Shown piece after piece: positions 28,501-37,500 of a stretch of DNA of 64,000 nucleotides (the first letter of the stretch is position 1; the number at the start of each line of letters is the position of its first letter). Location: assembly GCA_945862165.1 (NCBI GenBank), contig CAMAXI010000001.1, forward strand, positions 186,001-250,000. Reading direction: 5' to 3'. Both the position numbers and the translations under genes were made by a program. Under the pieces are notes generated by a model, which saw only the letters and a program-made list of their open reading frames with translations, searched no databases and had not been told where the DNA came from. This DNA is from Chryseobacterium gleum (GTDB lineage: Bacteria; Bacteroidota; Bacteroidia; Flavobacteriales_D; Crocinitomicaceae).

Positions 28501-29632
28501 CCGCTTTACAATTACTAACATAAATTGTAAACATTGCGGATGTTTCGCTTGCTATAAAAGATAACCAAGAATTATTTTCAATCGTTGCACTTCCATATAC
28601 CGCATGTTGTTGATAGGTTCCACCAGGTAAATCAATTGTATAGGAACTAGAAGTGTTTCCACAATACCCATTTAAATCACAAATACGTGTTGGAGCAGTA
28701 CAATTATCCCCAGCTGGAATATGCGAACCACATTCCGGTGGAGTAGAAACACAAATATTAAAAGTTCCTAATAGTGCATTCACATTGGTTGCACAGACAC
28801 GAATATATACATACGAATTGGGTGTTAAACCAGAACGATCTAATGTTAATGCACCTGAACTGTAATCAGATCCAACTTCGTTTAGTGTTACACCATTATC
28901 TGCAGACGTATATAATGCTAAAGCTTCCAAACCATCAACACCAACATTTTGAAGTATAACACTTAATCGACCATTTGCAGGTACTTTTGCTTTAAACCAA
29001 ACATCCGAAAATTGCCAAGTTGCATTTGTTACTGCTGTGATTAATTTTTCCGGATTTGATTTGGTAGATTTAGAAAGTGTATATAACGAAAAATTACACG
29101 TTTGAGAAACAGGCAATTCAATCGCATTACCTACCAAATCATTCACATCTCCAAGATTTTTAAATGTGCAAACAGAAGTATTAAATTCAAATTCTGTTCC
29201 TCCACCAGCATTATAAACGCGGTAATAATAAGTTTTACCAATGACCAAACTAGTGTAGGTTCTTTCTATACGATTTTGAGGATTTGGAACACTCCCAACG
29301 GTTGTATTATCCAATGGCAAAGAATTAATAACAGAGCCGCCACAAGCATCATACAACTGAAAGTCTGGTTTAAAAACTTTAGCCCCGATGATATCTTTTG
29401 TTTTTACTACTCCTACAGCATGTGATGAGGAAGTAGCAACAAAGGAGAACCATACATCATTATTAGTATACCCAGCATCCACTGTAGACTTACTCAATGT
29501 AGCGTTTACAGGAATACAATCCGAAGAGGGTGAAACAGGAATAGCATTAGCACATTTATCATTAATAGGCGCTTGAGTAAATGCAAAACCTATTAAAGTA
29601 ATAAATAAAAAACTAACTATTATCCTACGCAT
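22568..29632 (-). CDS. Giant secreted multi-Ig/PKD protein with T9SS type B C-terminal domain
   Basis: 2354 aa. Signal peptide (MRRIIVSFLFITLIGFAF), an N-terminal region of beta-domains beginning DKCANAIPVSPSSDC, then a long array of Ig-like/PKD-like domains. The C-terminal 85 residues begin FTPNGDEFNNTF and contain YDRWGELIFES and GWDGTYNN, the gliding-motility-associated (type B) sorting domain that routes proteins through the type IX secretion system to the surface. Inside, a three-domain block repeats with a period of 723 bp (from about 25468 and 24745). The gene has low codon-level oddity and no frameshift. Adhesion or biofilm function is inferred. Confidence 0.9.
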   Translation of the reverse strand: MRRIIVSFLFITLIGFAFTQAPINDKCANAIPVSPSSDCIPVNATLSKSTVDAGYTNNDVWFSFVATSSSHAVGVVKTKDIIGAKVFKPDFQLYDACGGSVINSLPLDNTTVGSVPNPQNRIERTYTSLVIGKTYYYRVYNAGGGTEFEFNTSVCTFKNLGDVNDLVGNAIELPVSQTCNFSLYTLSKSTKSNPEKLITAVTNATWQFSDVWFKAKVPANGRLSVILQNVGVDGLEALALYTSADNGVTLNEVGSDYSSGALTLDRSGLTPNSYVYIRVCATNVNALLGTFNICVSTPPECGSHIPAGDNCTAPTRICDLNGYCGNTSSSYTIDLPGGTYQQHAVYGSATIENNSWLSFIASETSAMFTIYVSNCKAGKAGNVLGIQAGVYEGNCASIVPKSNFWSSPNMDNNLLTATNLTVGNEYYIMLDGNSGATCDYIIATNSGVQMVDAGPDQIYCNPNTNPLELKAIGIGTSNLTWSSRAGSNLTPNIGTTANLSLNPGPTEETRYIVEATGTCTGTKDSLLVTISNCLCVKPVINTNPSPVSTCPGSTISFSITTTGATSFQWKESTDGGLTYSTLTNTGIYSGVTSATLTLTSLTSTVNGYKYKCIIKDVTGFCSDSSTVALLTISPLTIINSTNVHVCTGSSTTISATTIPSTGNIYVWTVPNGVTNPGNVNSFLSSTPGDYICNIFTPANKLCNDDFEIPTIASSSWGNVHRSNYLCWSSSNPNIEVWSAGHLGVPAFSGNQFIEINSDNDGVLFQDISLTSGSKVDISFAHRGRKGVDVMKVSIGPVGGPYTQLGQYSTGNTSWVVYSTSYTATTTGNYSLRFESVSSFGGDKTFGNFIDAVSVKTGICAVATSKITLINDPLPLATISNDVQVCKGDLNTSIIFSGLKGTPNYTFTYNINGGINQLAVSNGNNATISVNTSKEGVFKYNLIEIKDNINCRSILNDTVTVKIDTASIGGVVSNNHTVCFGSPSNQLTLTGKTGLITKWQYAISPYTTWIDTAILTSTFTSGPIYQSTKFRAVVKSGTCPEAYATPALVTVDPKSIAGTLGTPVSVCAGQTGGNLTLVGNGNTILKWQSATKPFILWNDIVHPLNSYATPVLNDTTKFRVLVKSGVCPPDTSNLVTIAVMPKQVLNLQCGNRTNNSVQFKWDKIKNATNYAFSYTVDNTGPAVTGTILANTIDTIITVDGMGKTVNFTLTPVGGYCTGPETANCISTTCVTPITDQLLDIVVCAGDNVDIPVFTSSDAPESFSWTNSNSAIGLSIYGISDTLFKTALVTQQEIGIIKVNAFKNPCKGPTMTFKIIVNPLPTISTKLDTSICKGSTITLKGKGAASYTWDNGIQDNIAFAPTSTSTYKVNGIDVNGCKNFASVKVNVNNLPSITVTNSGPICANDTVFSLVQSGDVLTKWSWKSDANALFSDSLIKQPVVKKAINNEVFTLSGYDVNGCKASATTTFTISPLPIFNLASSSPCEKESLSLYCSTASAQSYTWTHKNGFISALQNPIISSAQLTDSGYYYLKFIDSKGCYKVDSIFVQIKPLPIFTPSAISPCESTPFSVKANYSNAVTYLWTGPVTLSNTETVLVSNSANPSTHDGDYNVTVTDINGCSDTKKVRVTVKPSPIITVSNNGPLCANDTTLRLNQSGSLLAKWSWKSSNVAIFNDSLVQQPRIKNAISGEVFTLKGMDANGCSVIATTSVVINPLPIFNVTANTPCVGQDLNLTSDLPGVKSYAWTHKNGFSNATQNPIIPSVTLADTGLYTLKLTDANSCSDIRTVLVGINELPVFSPNYIVPCENKPLILKANYTSTNTVLSYVWTGPTSLVGVIPSVANTTITLKSIPAVHNGEYGLTVTDENNCSATQKFTITINPLPQVKTAADFSICIGDEVRLSGTGALTYFWDNNVQDNSSFKPQLSANYIVKGLDVNLCENFDSVFVTVNPLPSISVPDLCESYKTVLTSNHLPATSNAWISSDIAIASVDSGTGEAQGLIAGKSTITFTDNVGCKITKELVVNATPSITTLPLGVCENSQLILKANQAPTSSNPWKSTSNNLTINSVSGQVFGLKAGVDSVSFTNNKGCKTSKLFKVYGLPIANFSSIKEICIDDTLRLLNTTSPLCETYQWDFGDGIKSSKTNHKYSKDGFFTISLTAIDSYGCQDSIVKLNYVEVVNKPYVSFVFTPDSIDILNPEVRFKTNSDGKYFKWNFGDGKPTSTTKDAIHFFPTDEGKYYTVTLTASNTKEGCSNAYTQVIVSKEPLIYYIPNTFTPNGDEFNNTFKPIFSSGLDPYNYTLFIYDRWGELIFESHNAQIGWDGTYNNQLIGSNTYIWKLNFKEKQNGQEHTKLGHVNVIR

Positions 29633-29673
29633 GTATCCTTAAAAAACCGAATAGCTATAAAGATAGTAAAATA

Positions 29674-31722
29674 TTACATTTTCCAGCGAAGTTGAATATT
29701 GATTTCCTTTTTTTTTGTTTCCATTAATTGGTTTAAATCTACACTTGTATTGTTAGTAGATACATAATGGGTATCACCAACTTTAACCCAACAATCCAAT
29801 CTTTTCCAGAAAGTTAAGCGAACAAGTAAATACGCACGAATTCCTTTTCCGTAAAATGCTGGACTACTAAATTGATATGTTGGACTCGATTCAAAACTAT
29901 AGATCCGCGATGCATAGGAATCCGTATCAAAAAGTATAAATCGAAGTATATAGTCCCTGTTTTTATTCTTTGACGTAATATTTATATCCTGATAAAATAG
30001 CATCCCCTTCTCCGTTGATTTATCTTCTCGCGCAATCAAAACACCTTCTAATCGCGCACGAATTTCTAGTAAATCATTCATTTTATAGGATAAATGTCCT
30101 CGAAGATTAGAAGAATTCAAATTCGTCAAAACTTTCAAACCATCTGTTAATTCTGAACTATTTTGTTCTTTCCATTGATTTCGATACCGAACATAAAACT
30201 CTAGCATTTTAGATGGCTTCCAGGTAATCTGAAGACAATTTTCTATCCCTTTTGAAGGTAAACTAACTTGCTGTTTTAACCATGGAAATTGAAAAAAATC
30301 AGAATAGACTTGCAGATTCCATTGTTTAGCAAACATACTTGCAAATGCGACATATAAACCTGTTTCGTTTTGAACCGTACTCCCCTCCGAAAACCCTGCA
30401 TTATAGGTTGTTTCATATCCTTTATCATAATTTCTAAAAAGCAAACTGAAAGAATTCTTTGCATCAAGCGCCAGGATTAATCCTTGTAACCAAGCGATTT
30501 TATTTGTGAAATTTATCGTTGAAACCTCTCCAAAAGCCAATAAATTACGATAGGTAAAAGAATAATCTGCACTTGAACTTTGGTATTGCTTTCCCCTAAA
30601 ATCAAATTGATTATAGGTAGTTACTTTTGAATTTATACTTGGCGAATAATGCATAAAAACAGAGGCTAATCCAAAGTGTAAAGTACCTAAATCATATCGC
30701 AGATAAGCACCTAAAACGGTTTCTTTTAATAGATCTTTTCCTGCCAATTCACTTTTTGTTCGGTGATAACCAGTTGTTAATACAGAAGAAATTTGATTGG
30801 AAGAATCAGAGTTAAGCGACGCATCTTTTTGGTTTTTGGAAACGAATAATAAACAAGAAAAATTTTTGTATGCTATTTCTGAGGCACCCCCTCGTAAGAA
30901 ACGATTTTCTTCCGTAGAAGTATGTGGACGAATTACTTGTGCATTTTTTTTACTCGTTGTAAGTTCCAAAGATTTTCCCATTGCAAAAGAAGTCCAACAA
31001 TTTAATCCTTGACCAATTTGCACATGATAATCTCCTAAAACGATATTTTTCAACACCTTACCTACTTTTAACTGTAGATGACTCGAATAAAAATCAAACC
31101 CATTTTTATTTCCAGATTTAAAAAAGGGTTCACCAACATCTTTTTCTGCAGTAATACCAAAACTAACCCTTTGTTGATAGGTATAGCGAATTCTAGTTAA
31201 ATAATAATCACCATTTCCTACATAAGATGTACTTGAATTATTGGAATTGATAATAGTTGGACTCCAAGTATTTTCTACAGGATGTTGAAAACGTGATAGT
31301 GCTTCTACTTTCCCTTTGCGGGTAAGCTCGAACCAGGTTAAAGGAGGATTATCCGATCGTTCATCAAGGGTTACAAAAGGTAAAATCAGTTGTATAAAAG
31401 ATGTATCCCAAGAAGGTAGCGTCTGCAATTCATAAACGGTAAGTAAAGAACCAAACTTTATTCGATGATCTAATAAATCCTGAATTTGAATATCACTCCA
31501 TAAATCTAACGAAGCTAATTCTTCTTTAGGTACATTATTTATGTTTAATGGATTTGCCAAATAATATTCCCAAATTTCTTGAAGTTGCGTTAAATCTGTA
31601 TTTTCTGATTGATTTCTCTCCATCCAATATTCCAATCGCTTCTGCAATAACGAATTTGTCACTTGAGCAATTAAGGAATAGTTACACATAAAAACCAGGA
31701 GAAATAAGAATATATTTCTCAC
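29674..31722 (-). CDS. Outer-membrane beta-barrel protein with N-terminal helix-hairpin-helix domain
   Basis: 682 aa from the GTG at 31722, which opens a signal peptide (VRNIFLFLLVFMCNYSLIAQ). An ATG at 31758 would overlap the previous gene by 32 bp and add 12 residues, so GTG is preferred, though not certain. Residues about 50-105 (INNVPKEELASLDLWSDIQ, LDHRIKFGSLLTVYELQTLP) form a ComEA-like helix-hairpin-helix repeat. The rest is a long run of beta-hairpins rich in aromatic residues ending in QLRWKM, typical of an outer-membrane barrel. A DNA- or polymer-binding plug is possible but inferred. Confidence 0.78.
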   Translation of the reverse strand: MRNIFLFLLVFMCNYSLIAQVTNSLLQKRLEYWMERNQSENTDLTQLQEIWEYYLANPLNINNVPKEELASLDLWSDIQIQDLLDHRIKFGSLLTVYELQTLPSWDTSFIQLILPFVTLDERSDNPPLTWFELTRKGKVEALSRFQHPVENTWSPTIINSNNSSTSYVGNGDYYLTRIRYTYQQRVSFGITAEKDVGEPFFKSGNKNGFDFYSSHLQLKVGKVLKNIVLGDYHVQIGQGLNCWTSFAMGKSLELTTSKKNAQVIRPHTSTEENRFLRGGASEIAYKNFSCLLFVSKNQKDASLNSDSSNQISSVLTTGYHRTKSELAGKDLLKETVLGAYLRYDLGTLHFGLASVFMHYSPSINSKVTTYNQFDFRGKQYQSSSADYSFTYRNLLAFGEVSTINFTNKIAWLQGLILALDAKNSFSLLFRNYDKGYETTYNAGFSEGSTVQNETGLYVAFASMFAKQWNLQVYSDFFQFPWLKQQVSLPSKGIENCLQITWKPSKMLEFYVRYRNQWKEQNSSELTDGLKVLTNLNSSNLRGHLSYKMNDLLEIRARLEGVLIAREDKSTEKGMLFYQDINITSKNKNRDYILRFILFDTDSYASRIYSFESSPTYQFSSPAFYGKGIRAYLLVRLTFWKRLDCWVKVGDTHYVSTNNTSVDLNQLMETKKKEINIQLRWKM

Positions 31723-31726
31723 AATG

Positions 31727-32545
31727 TTATTGTGGTTTATTATTAAAAACAACACCAACTTGTGTCGATAGTCCTACTATTGGTTGCCAACTAGTTCCAA
31801 TATCTATTCTAACTCTTTTTTTAAGTAAACAGCCCATTCCACCACTAATTTGGTAAGAAGAAGTCATAATACCAGCACGAAAACAAATTATTGGAGAAAT
31901 AAAATATTCAGTCGCTATTTTCATACGCATTGGAGTAGTTACCGATTTTTCTATTTCAGTGTACATACTCCAAGCAGGTGCTATCGATGTATATTTTACA
32001 CCAACAAATAGATACGTTGGATTTACTTCTTGGGCCTTTATCCCATTGCCATTTAACGATTTCACGGATATACCGTAGGTTATTTTATCTGTTATTTTCC
32101 CTTGAATCGCTAATGCTATATCTAGCGAATTTCTCGAACCATACTGTTGAATCGCAATGTTTTTATCCCCTAAATAAATTCCAAATTTTATATTATCCGA
32201 TAAACGCATCGCATAAGAAACACCAGCATTTAATATATGATATATTTCATTACCTGTTTTTTGAAGCAACACCCCTACTACTCCTTTTTTTATCGGTAAT
32301 CCTATAATGGCTTCGTTTTTTTGAAATCCAATGGAGGATATAAAGGAGACATTTTGCAAGCAAATCTGCATCGAATGGTTATCCATTATTACAGATGGAT
32401 TCATCTGCATTACAGTAATATCATCGAGCGTAGCAACACTAGAAGCTAATGCAATACTACGTGCACTTGTATTCGAAATTGATTGACCTCTAACCATATA
32501 AGAAGCAAGAAATACGCAACATATTATTATATCATACTTTACCAA
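31727..32545 (-). CDS. PorV/PorQ-like outer-membrane barrel protein
   Basis: 272 aa with a signal peptide, then NTSARSIALASSVATLDDITVMQMNPS, resembling the N-terminal pattern of PorV/PorQ/FadL-like barrels (small conserved loop and NPA/NPS). The remainder alternates beta strands and turns. Its start overlaps the response regulator stop by 14 bp, and the HhH-barrel gene follows 4 nt after its stop. Whether it is a PorV-like T9SS shuttle is not decided. Confidence 0.68.
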   Translation of the reverse strand: MVKYDIIICCVFLASYMVRGQSISNTSARSIALASSVATLDDITVMQMNPSVIMDNHSMQICLQNVSFISSIGFQKNEAIIGLPIKKGVVGVLLQKTGNEIYHILNAGVSYAMRLSDNIKFGIYLGDKNIAIQQYGSRNSLDIALAIQGKITDKITYGISVKSLNGNGIKAQEVNPTYLFVGVKYTSIAPAWSMYTEIEKSVTTPMRMKIATEYFISPIICFRAGIMTSSYQISGGMGCLLKKRVRIDIGTSWQPIVGLSTQVGVVFNNKPQ

Positions 32546-33194
32546 TAAGTTTTAGTTTATGTTTAGTGACAAATTTTGCTAATTCCAACATGCTTTTGGT
32601 TCCTGTTTTACGCATCAATTTTGATCGATGTGATTCAATAGTTCGCGGACTTAAGAATAAATAATGTGCAATTTCTTTACTTGTCAAACCATTTAATAAA
32701 TAGGAAAGTATCAATAAATCTTTCTCACTGAATGTTACTTTTTTACTTGATTTCCGATCCTTTTTAGAACCTACAATATCCAATGATTGTTTTGTTTTCT
32801 CCGAATAAAATTTCTCGCCAGCATACACCGAGATAATTGCCTCACCTAATAAATTTACATCTTGATTTTTGTGTACAAAAGCTTTAGCTCCTAGATTTAT
32901 TGTCTGTCTAATGACCGAAATAGAATCCGTAGCAGAAACAATGATTGTTGGAACCTGTAGATTTAGGTTGTTCATAATAGTTAATACAGAAAAACCATCA
33001 CACATATCGATATAGATATCTAATAAGAATACATCCACTTTATTTTCACGCATGTATGAAATGGCATCTTGACCATTCGAAACCGAATGTAAATCAAATT
33101 GGAAAAGGTCTAATAACTCTAGTTTAAACCGAATCCCCAATTGAACCAGTTCATTATCTTCTGCGGATAAAATCTGAATCTTCGTATTAATCAT
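32532..33194 (-). CDS. NarL/FixJ-type response regulator
   Basis: 220 aa: receiver domain (about 5-120) with acidic pocket E12/D13, phosphorylation Asp59 in FLLDIYIDMCDGF, and Lys in VHKNQ (about 109); LuxR-type HTH (about 150-210) with LTSKEIAHYLFLSPRTIESHRSKLMRKTG. No histidine kinase is adjacent. It is first of a minus-strand cluster with two outer-membrane proteins, overlapping the next gene, so it may control them or be co-controlled. Confidence 0.88.
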   Translation of the reverse strand: MINTKIQILSAEDNELVQLGIRFKLELLDLFQFDLHSVSNGQDAISYMRENKVDVFLLDIYIDMCDGFSVLTIMNNLNLQVPTIIVSATDSISVIRQTINLGAKAFVHKNQDVNLLGEAIISVYAGEKFYSEKTKQSLDIVGSKKDRKSSKKVTFSEKDLLILSYLLNGLTSKEIAHYLFLSPRTIESHRSKLMRKTGTKSMLELAKFVTKHKLKLIGKV

Positions 33195-33416
33195 AAAGCA
33201 AATTTCAGGAGTTACACTAAAAAATACAAATGATATGTGTTTTTTAACGCCAACAAAAACTAATTAAAAGATTAATAAACAATAATTTAAATCATTAAAA
33301 AAAGCGTAGAAATACACAATTACCTATCGAATGAATATACCAAGTCTCCGAATGAATATTCGTAAGGGCACATACGTTATCCATAAAGGATTGTTTGTGA
33401 TTTTTTATTATTTTTC

Positions 33417-33447
33417 TTGTAAATCACCCCACAATATCCTACTTTTG
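33417..33447 (+). promoter_or_regulatory. Bacteroidota-type promoter for sucD (TTG, 20 bp, TACTTTTG)
   Basis: TTG at 33417-33419 and TACTTTTG at 33440-33447 are separated by 20 bp, a good match to the -33 TTG / -7 TAnnTTTG consensus of Bacteroidota sigma-ABfr promoters. The sucD start is 36 nt further on. Confidence 0.65.
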
Positions 33448-33483
33448 ATCTACAAAAATTAATAACATAAAAAATCCGTCAAA

Positions 33484-34362
33484 ATGGGTGTACTAGTTAG
33501 CAAAGATTCAAGAGTTATCGTTCAAGGTTTTACAGGAAGTGAAGGAACTTTCCATGCTTCTCAAATGATTGAATATGGAACAAACGTAGTTGGAGGTGTT
33601 ACTCCAGGTAAAGGTGGTTCTACACATTTAGATAAACCAGTATTTAATACAGTTGTTGACGCAGTAATCGCTACAAAAGCGGATGTATCTATTATTTTTG
33701 TACCACCAGCATTTGCTGCAGATGCAATTATGGAAGCTGCGAATGCAGGTATCAAAGTAATTGTTTGTATTACAGAAGGTATTCCAGTAAACGATATGGT
33801 GAAAGCGAAAGAATACATTAAAGGGTATGACACGCGTTTAATCGGTCCTAACTGTCCAGGCGTAATCACTGCTGGTGAAGCGAAAGTAGGTATCATGCCA
33901 GGTTTCGTTTTCAAAAAAGGAAAAATCGGTATTGTTTCTAAATCTGGAACTTTAACGTATGAAGCTGCTGACCAAGTTGCTAAAGCTGGTTTAGGAATTA
34001 CAACTGCAATCGGTATCGGTGGTGACCCAATCATTGGAACTACTACGAAAGAAGCGGTTGAATTATTAATGAACGATCCAGAAACAGAAGGTATCATCAT
34101 GATTGGTGAAATCGGTGGTAACTTAGAAGCAATTGCTGCACGTTGGATTAAAGAACATGGTACTAAACCAGTAGTAGGATTCATCGCTGGTGAAACTGCT
34201 CCCGCAGGAAGAACAATGGGACACGCTGGTGCAATCGTTGGTGGACATGATGATACTGCTGAAGCTAAAAAACGCATCATGCGAGAATGTGGAATTCACG
34301 TAGTGGATTCTCCTGCTGAAATTGGCAAGAAAATGGCAGAAGTAATCGGTGTTCTAGCTTAA
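33484..34362 (+). CDS. sucD: Succinyl-CoA ligase (ADP-forming) subunit alpha
   Basis: 292 aa. Catalyses the TCA-cycle step succinyl-CoA to succinate with nucleotide triphosphate formation, together with SucC. CoA-binding [10 protein letters not shown] is near the N terminus, and the phosphorylated histidine is His247 in [13 protein letters not shown]. SucC is not adjacent, which is common in this phylum. It has its own promoter and a downstream terminator hairpin at 34516-34542. Confidence 0.96.
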   Translation: MGVLVSKDSRVIVQGFTGSEGTFHASQMIEYGTNVVGGVTPGKGGSTHLDKPVFNTVVDAVIATKADVSIIFVPPAFAADAIMEAANAGIKVIVCITEGIPVNDMVKAKEYIKGYDTRLIGPNCPGVITAGEAKVGIMPGFVFKKGKIGIVSKSGTLTYEAADQVAKAGLGITTAIGIGGDPIIGTTTKEAVELLMNDPETEGIIMIGEIGGNLEAIAARWIKEHGTKPVVGFIAGETAPAGRTMGHAGAIVGGHDDTAEAKKRIMRECGIHVVDSPAEIGKKMAEVIGVLA

Positions 34363-34515
34363 TGAATATAAAATTCGATTACTCTTCGTTCGACTGCTAA
34401 ATTTGTTTTATCATGTATTGTTGTACACTCAAAATCAAATTCATTGTCTACCTCGATAAATCAAATTTTAATTATTCATTGTAAAGTCGATAAACAATAT
34501 CATTAAAATATATTT

Positions 34516-34546
34516 AAAGCTGTTTCATTTTGAGACAGCTTTTTTT
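34516..34546 (+). terminator. Intrinsic terminator downstream of sucD
   Basis: Stem AAAGCTGTTTC / GAGACAGCTTT (one G-T pair) with a 5-nt loop, followed by a T7 tract. It lies about 150 bp after the sucD stop and just before the next promoter region. Confidence 0.75.
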
Positions 34547-34574
34547 ATGCGATAAAAATTATAACTTTATACGT

Positions 34575-37500
34575 ATGAAAATATTCATACTAGCATTTCT
34601 ACTTTTATTAAGCGATTTTTCATTCTCTCAAAACAAAGAAAAAGCGGTATCTTCCAATGTACAAATTGTACATAATAATCATTCATTTATTGAAAACAAA
34701 GGACAATGGGACGAAGATATTTTGTTCAAATCATCTTTTAAAGGAGGAAATCTTTGGATACAGCGCAATAAATTTTTATTTCACCTACAAGATTTTCAAA
34801 AACTGCGCAAAAACCATGTAAATTTGGGTAATCCGGACGTAAATGCAATTGATAGGCAACATGTCGTTCATCTTAACTTTAAAAACTCGCGTGAAATTAA
34901 ACGTGTTACAAAAAAAAATCCTTCTCAATCAAATTACAACTTTTACATTGGTAAAAACGAGAAACAATGGGCTAGCGATGTTCACGCTTATACAGACGCG
35001 CAATTATACGATTTATATAACGGGATTGATTTACATTTGATTCAAGAAGATGAACAATTAAAATATGAATTCCTAGTCTATCCGTCTGGCAACCCTAAAG
35101 ACATTCAATTAGAAATTGCTGGTTCGACCAAGTTGCACATCGATCTTCAAGGAAAACTACACATATCAACACCGCTTGGCGAAATTATCGAAGACAAACC
35201 CTATGTTTATCAATTAACAAATGGGAAAAAAGATCCTATTAAGTGTGATTTTAAAATTGAAAATCAAACTGTAACTTTCTCATTAGGAGATTATGATAAA
35301 ACAAAATTATTAATTATTGACCCTGTATTAATTTTCGCAACCTATAGTGGCTCTGTTACGGATAATTTTGGAATGACAGCAACCTACGGTCACGATGGTA
35401 CAGCATATTCAGGTGGTACCATTTTTGGTAATTCCTATCCGACACCCGATAATGGTGTATTTAATATTAAATCCAATTTTAATGTCGTTTCTGGAGGGAG
35501 TCCTTCCGATGTATTTATCTCTAAATATTCAGCGGATGGATCCAAAATGCTTTGGACTGCTTTTTTAGGGGGACAAAACAACACCAATGGTGCTGAAACA
35601 GTACATTCATTGATCTGTGATTCACAAAATAATATCTATGCATTCGGAGCTACCTCAAGTAATGATTTTCCAACTACGAATGGTTGTTTTCAAAATGTAC
35701 ATGGAGGTGGCTCAACATTTAATGCAGTTTTCAACGGTGCTCTTTTTGGTAATTTTGGGGTGGATATATATGCCGTTAAAATAAGTGCTAACGGGCATAA
35801 TTTAATCGGTTCAACATACATCGGAGGATCTGAAAATGACGGGATTAACACCAATATCACTGGCGTAAATTCAAATTATAATGGCAGCAATTATTATGAT
35901 AGTTTAACTTCTAATTACGGGGACCAATTTAGGGGAGAAATTATGTTAGATAAATTCAATAATATATGTATCGCTTCCTCTACAAGATCAAAAAATTTTC
36001 CTGTAAAAAATGCAGCAAAGGCGACCATCAATGGACAACAAGATGGTGTCATTTTTAAATTGAAAAACGATTTTTCCCAATTATTATTTTCGACGTATAT
36101 TGGAGGAAAAGACAACGATGCGTTATATTCTGTGAAAATTGATTCTTCCAATAATATTGTATTTTGTGGCGGAACAAGTTCGAATAACTTACCCACAACT
36201 TTAACCGCCTATCAAAAAACGTATGGAGGAGGTAAATGCGACGGTTTTATAGGTAAATTATCCCCCGATGGAACACAACTTAAAAATTTAACCTATTTAG
36301 GCTTATCGGATTTTGACCAAACCTTTTTATTAGAGATTAACCAACAAAATCATGTATTTGTTGTTGGTCACTCGCTTGGAGGAAATTTTCCAATTATTAA
36401 TGCAAACTATTCAAACCCGAAGAGCGCCCAATTTATTGCAGAACTTGATTCTACCTTGAGTAATTTATTACATGCTACTGTATATGGAAATGGGAATAAA
36501 AACGTTACAAACATCTCTCCTGCTGCATTTTTGGTGGATGATTGTGGAAATATCTATGTTTCAGGATGGGGAGCTAATATTCTTCAAAACAACCTATTAA
36601 GCGGTATGCCTGTAACCGATGGATCTTTACCTCCAAATGGTTTTGACTTCCATTTATTCGTATTAGATCGATCGTTTAATAATATTATTTACGGAAGTTA
36701 TTTAGGAGGAAATCAATCTCAAGAACATGTAGATGGCGGAACTTCCCGATTTGATAAAAATGGGATTGTTTATCAATCTGTTTGTGGAGGTTGTGGAGGT
36801 CATAGCGACTTTCCCGTAACAAAAAATGTCTGGTCGTCTACCAATAATAGTGATAATTGTAACAATTTAATTTTCAAATTCGCGTTCGAACTTACTCCCA
36901 CTGCTAAATTAACGGTAAGTAAAGACACCGCATGTCTTCCTGTACAAGTGATTTATGAAAACAAAAGTATCAATAACGACAATTTCGTTTGGGATTTTGG
37001 AAATGGGGTATTAGATTCTACTTCAATGAAAATCACAAAAAAATATACCATAAAGGGAGATTATCCGGTAAAATTATTGGTAAAAAATTCACTTTGTAAA
37101 TTAACGGATACTGCTGTTTTTACTAGTACGATTTTAGATTCTATTCGCTATGATAAATTAATCGATGTTGAATTTTGTTCTCCAACGAACACGAAGTTTA
37201 CTGCTAACAGTTACGGTACAGCGACTCAATATACATGGTCAAATGTGAACACCTTTATACCTTCCCTTAAAAAATCAAACGATTCTACTTTTTTATTAAG
37301 TGCAGATTCTTCTCAAGTTCTTTTTTATAAAATCACCAATGGGATTTGCGAAAAGGTAGATAGTGTTCGAGTTGCTTTAATTAGTTCTACTTTTAAATTA
37401 ATGGGAGATTCATCGTTTTGTGTGAAATCTTCTGACTCCTTATTTTGCATTATTAAAAGTTTAAACCAAACGTTTACATTTGATTGGTCACCTAAAAATT

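Noticed and set aside
33561-34280. Long antisense frame opposite sucD
   Set aside because: The frame is the usual mirror of a strongly conserved gene. The sucD sense frame has full motif support and there is no start context for the opposite strand.
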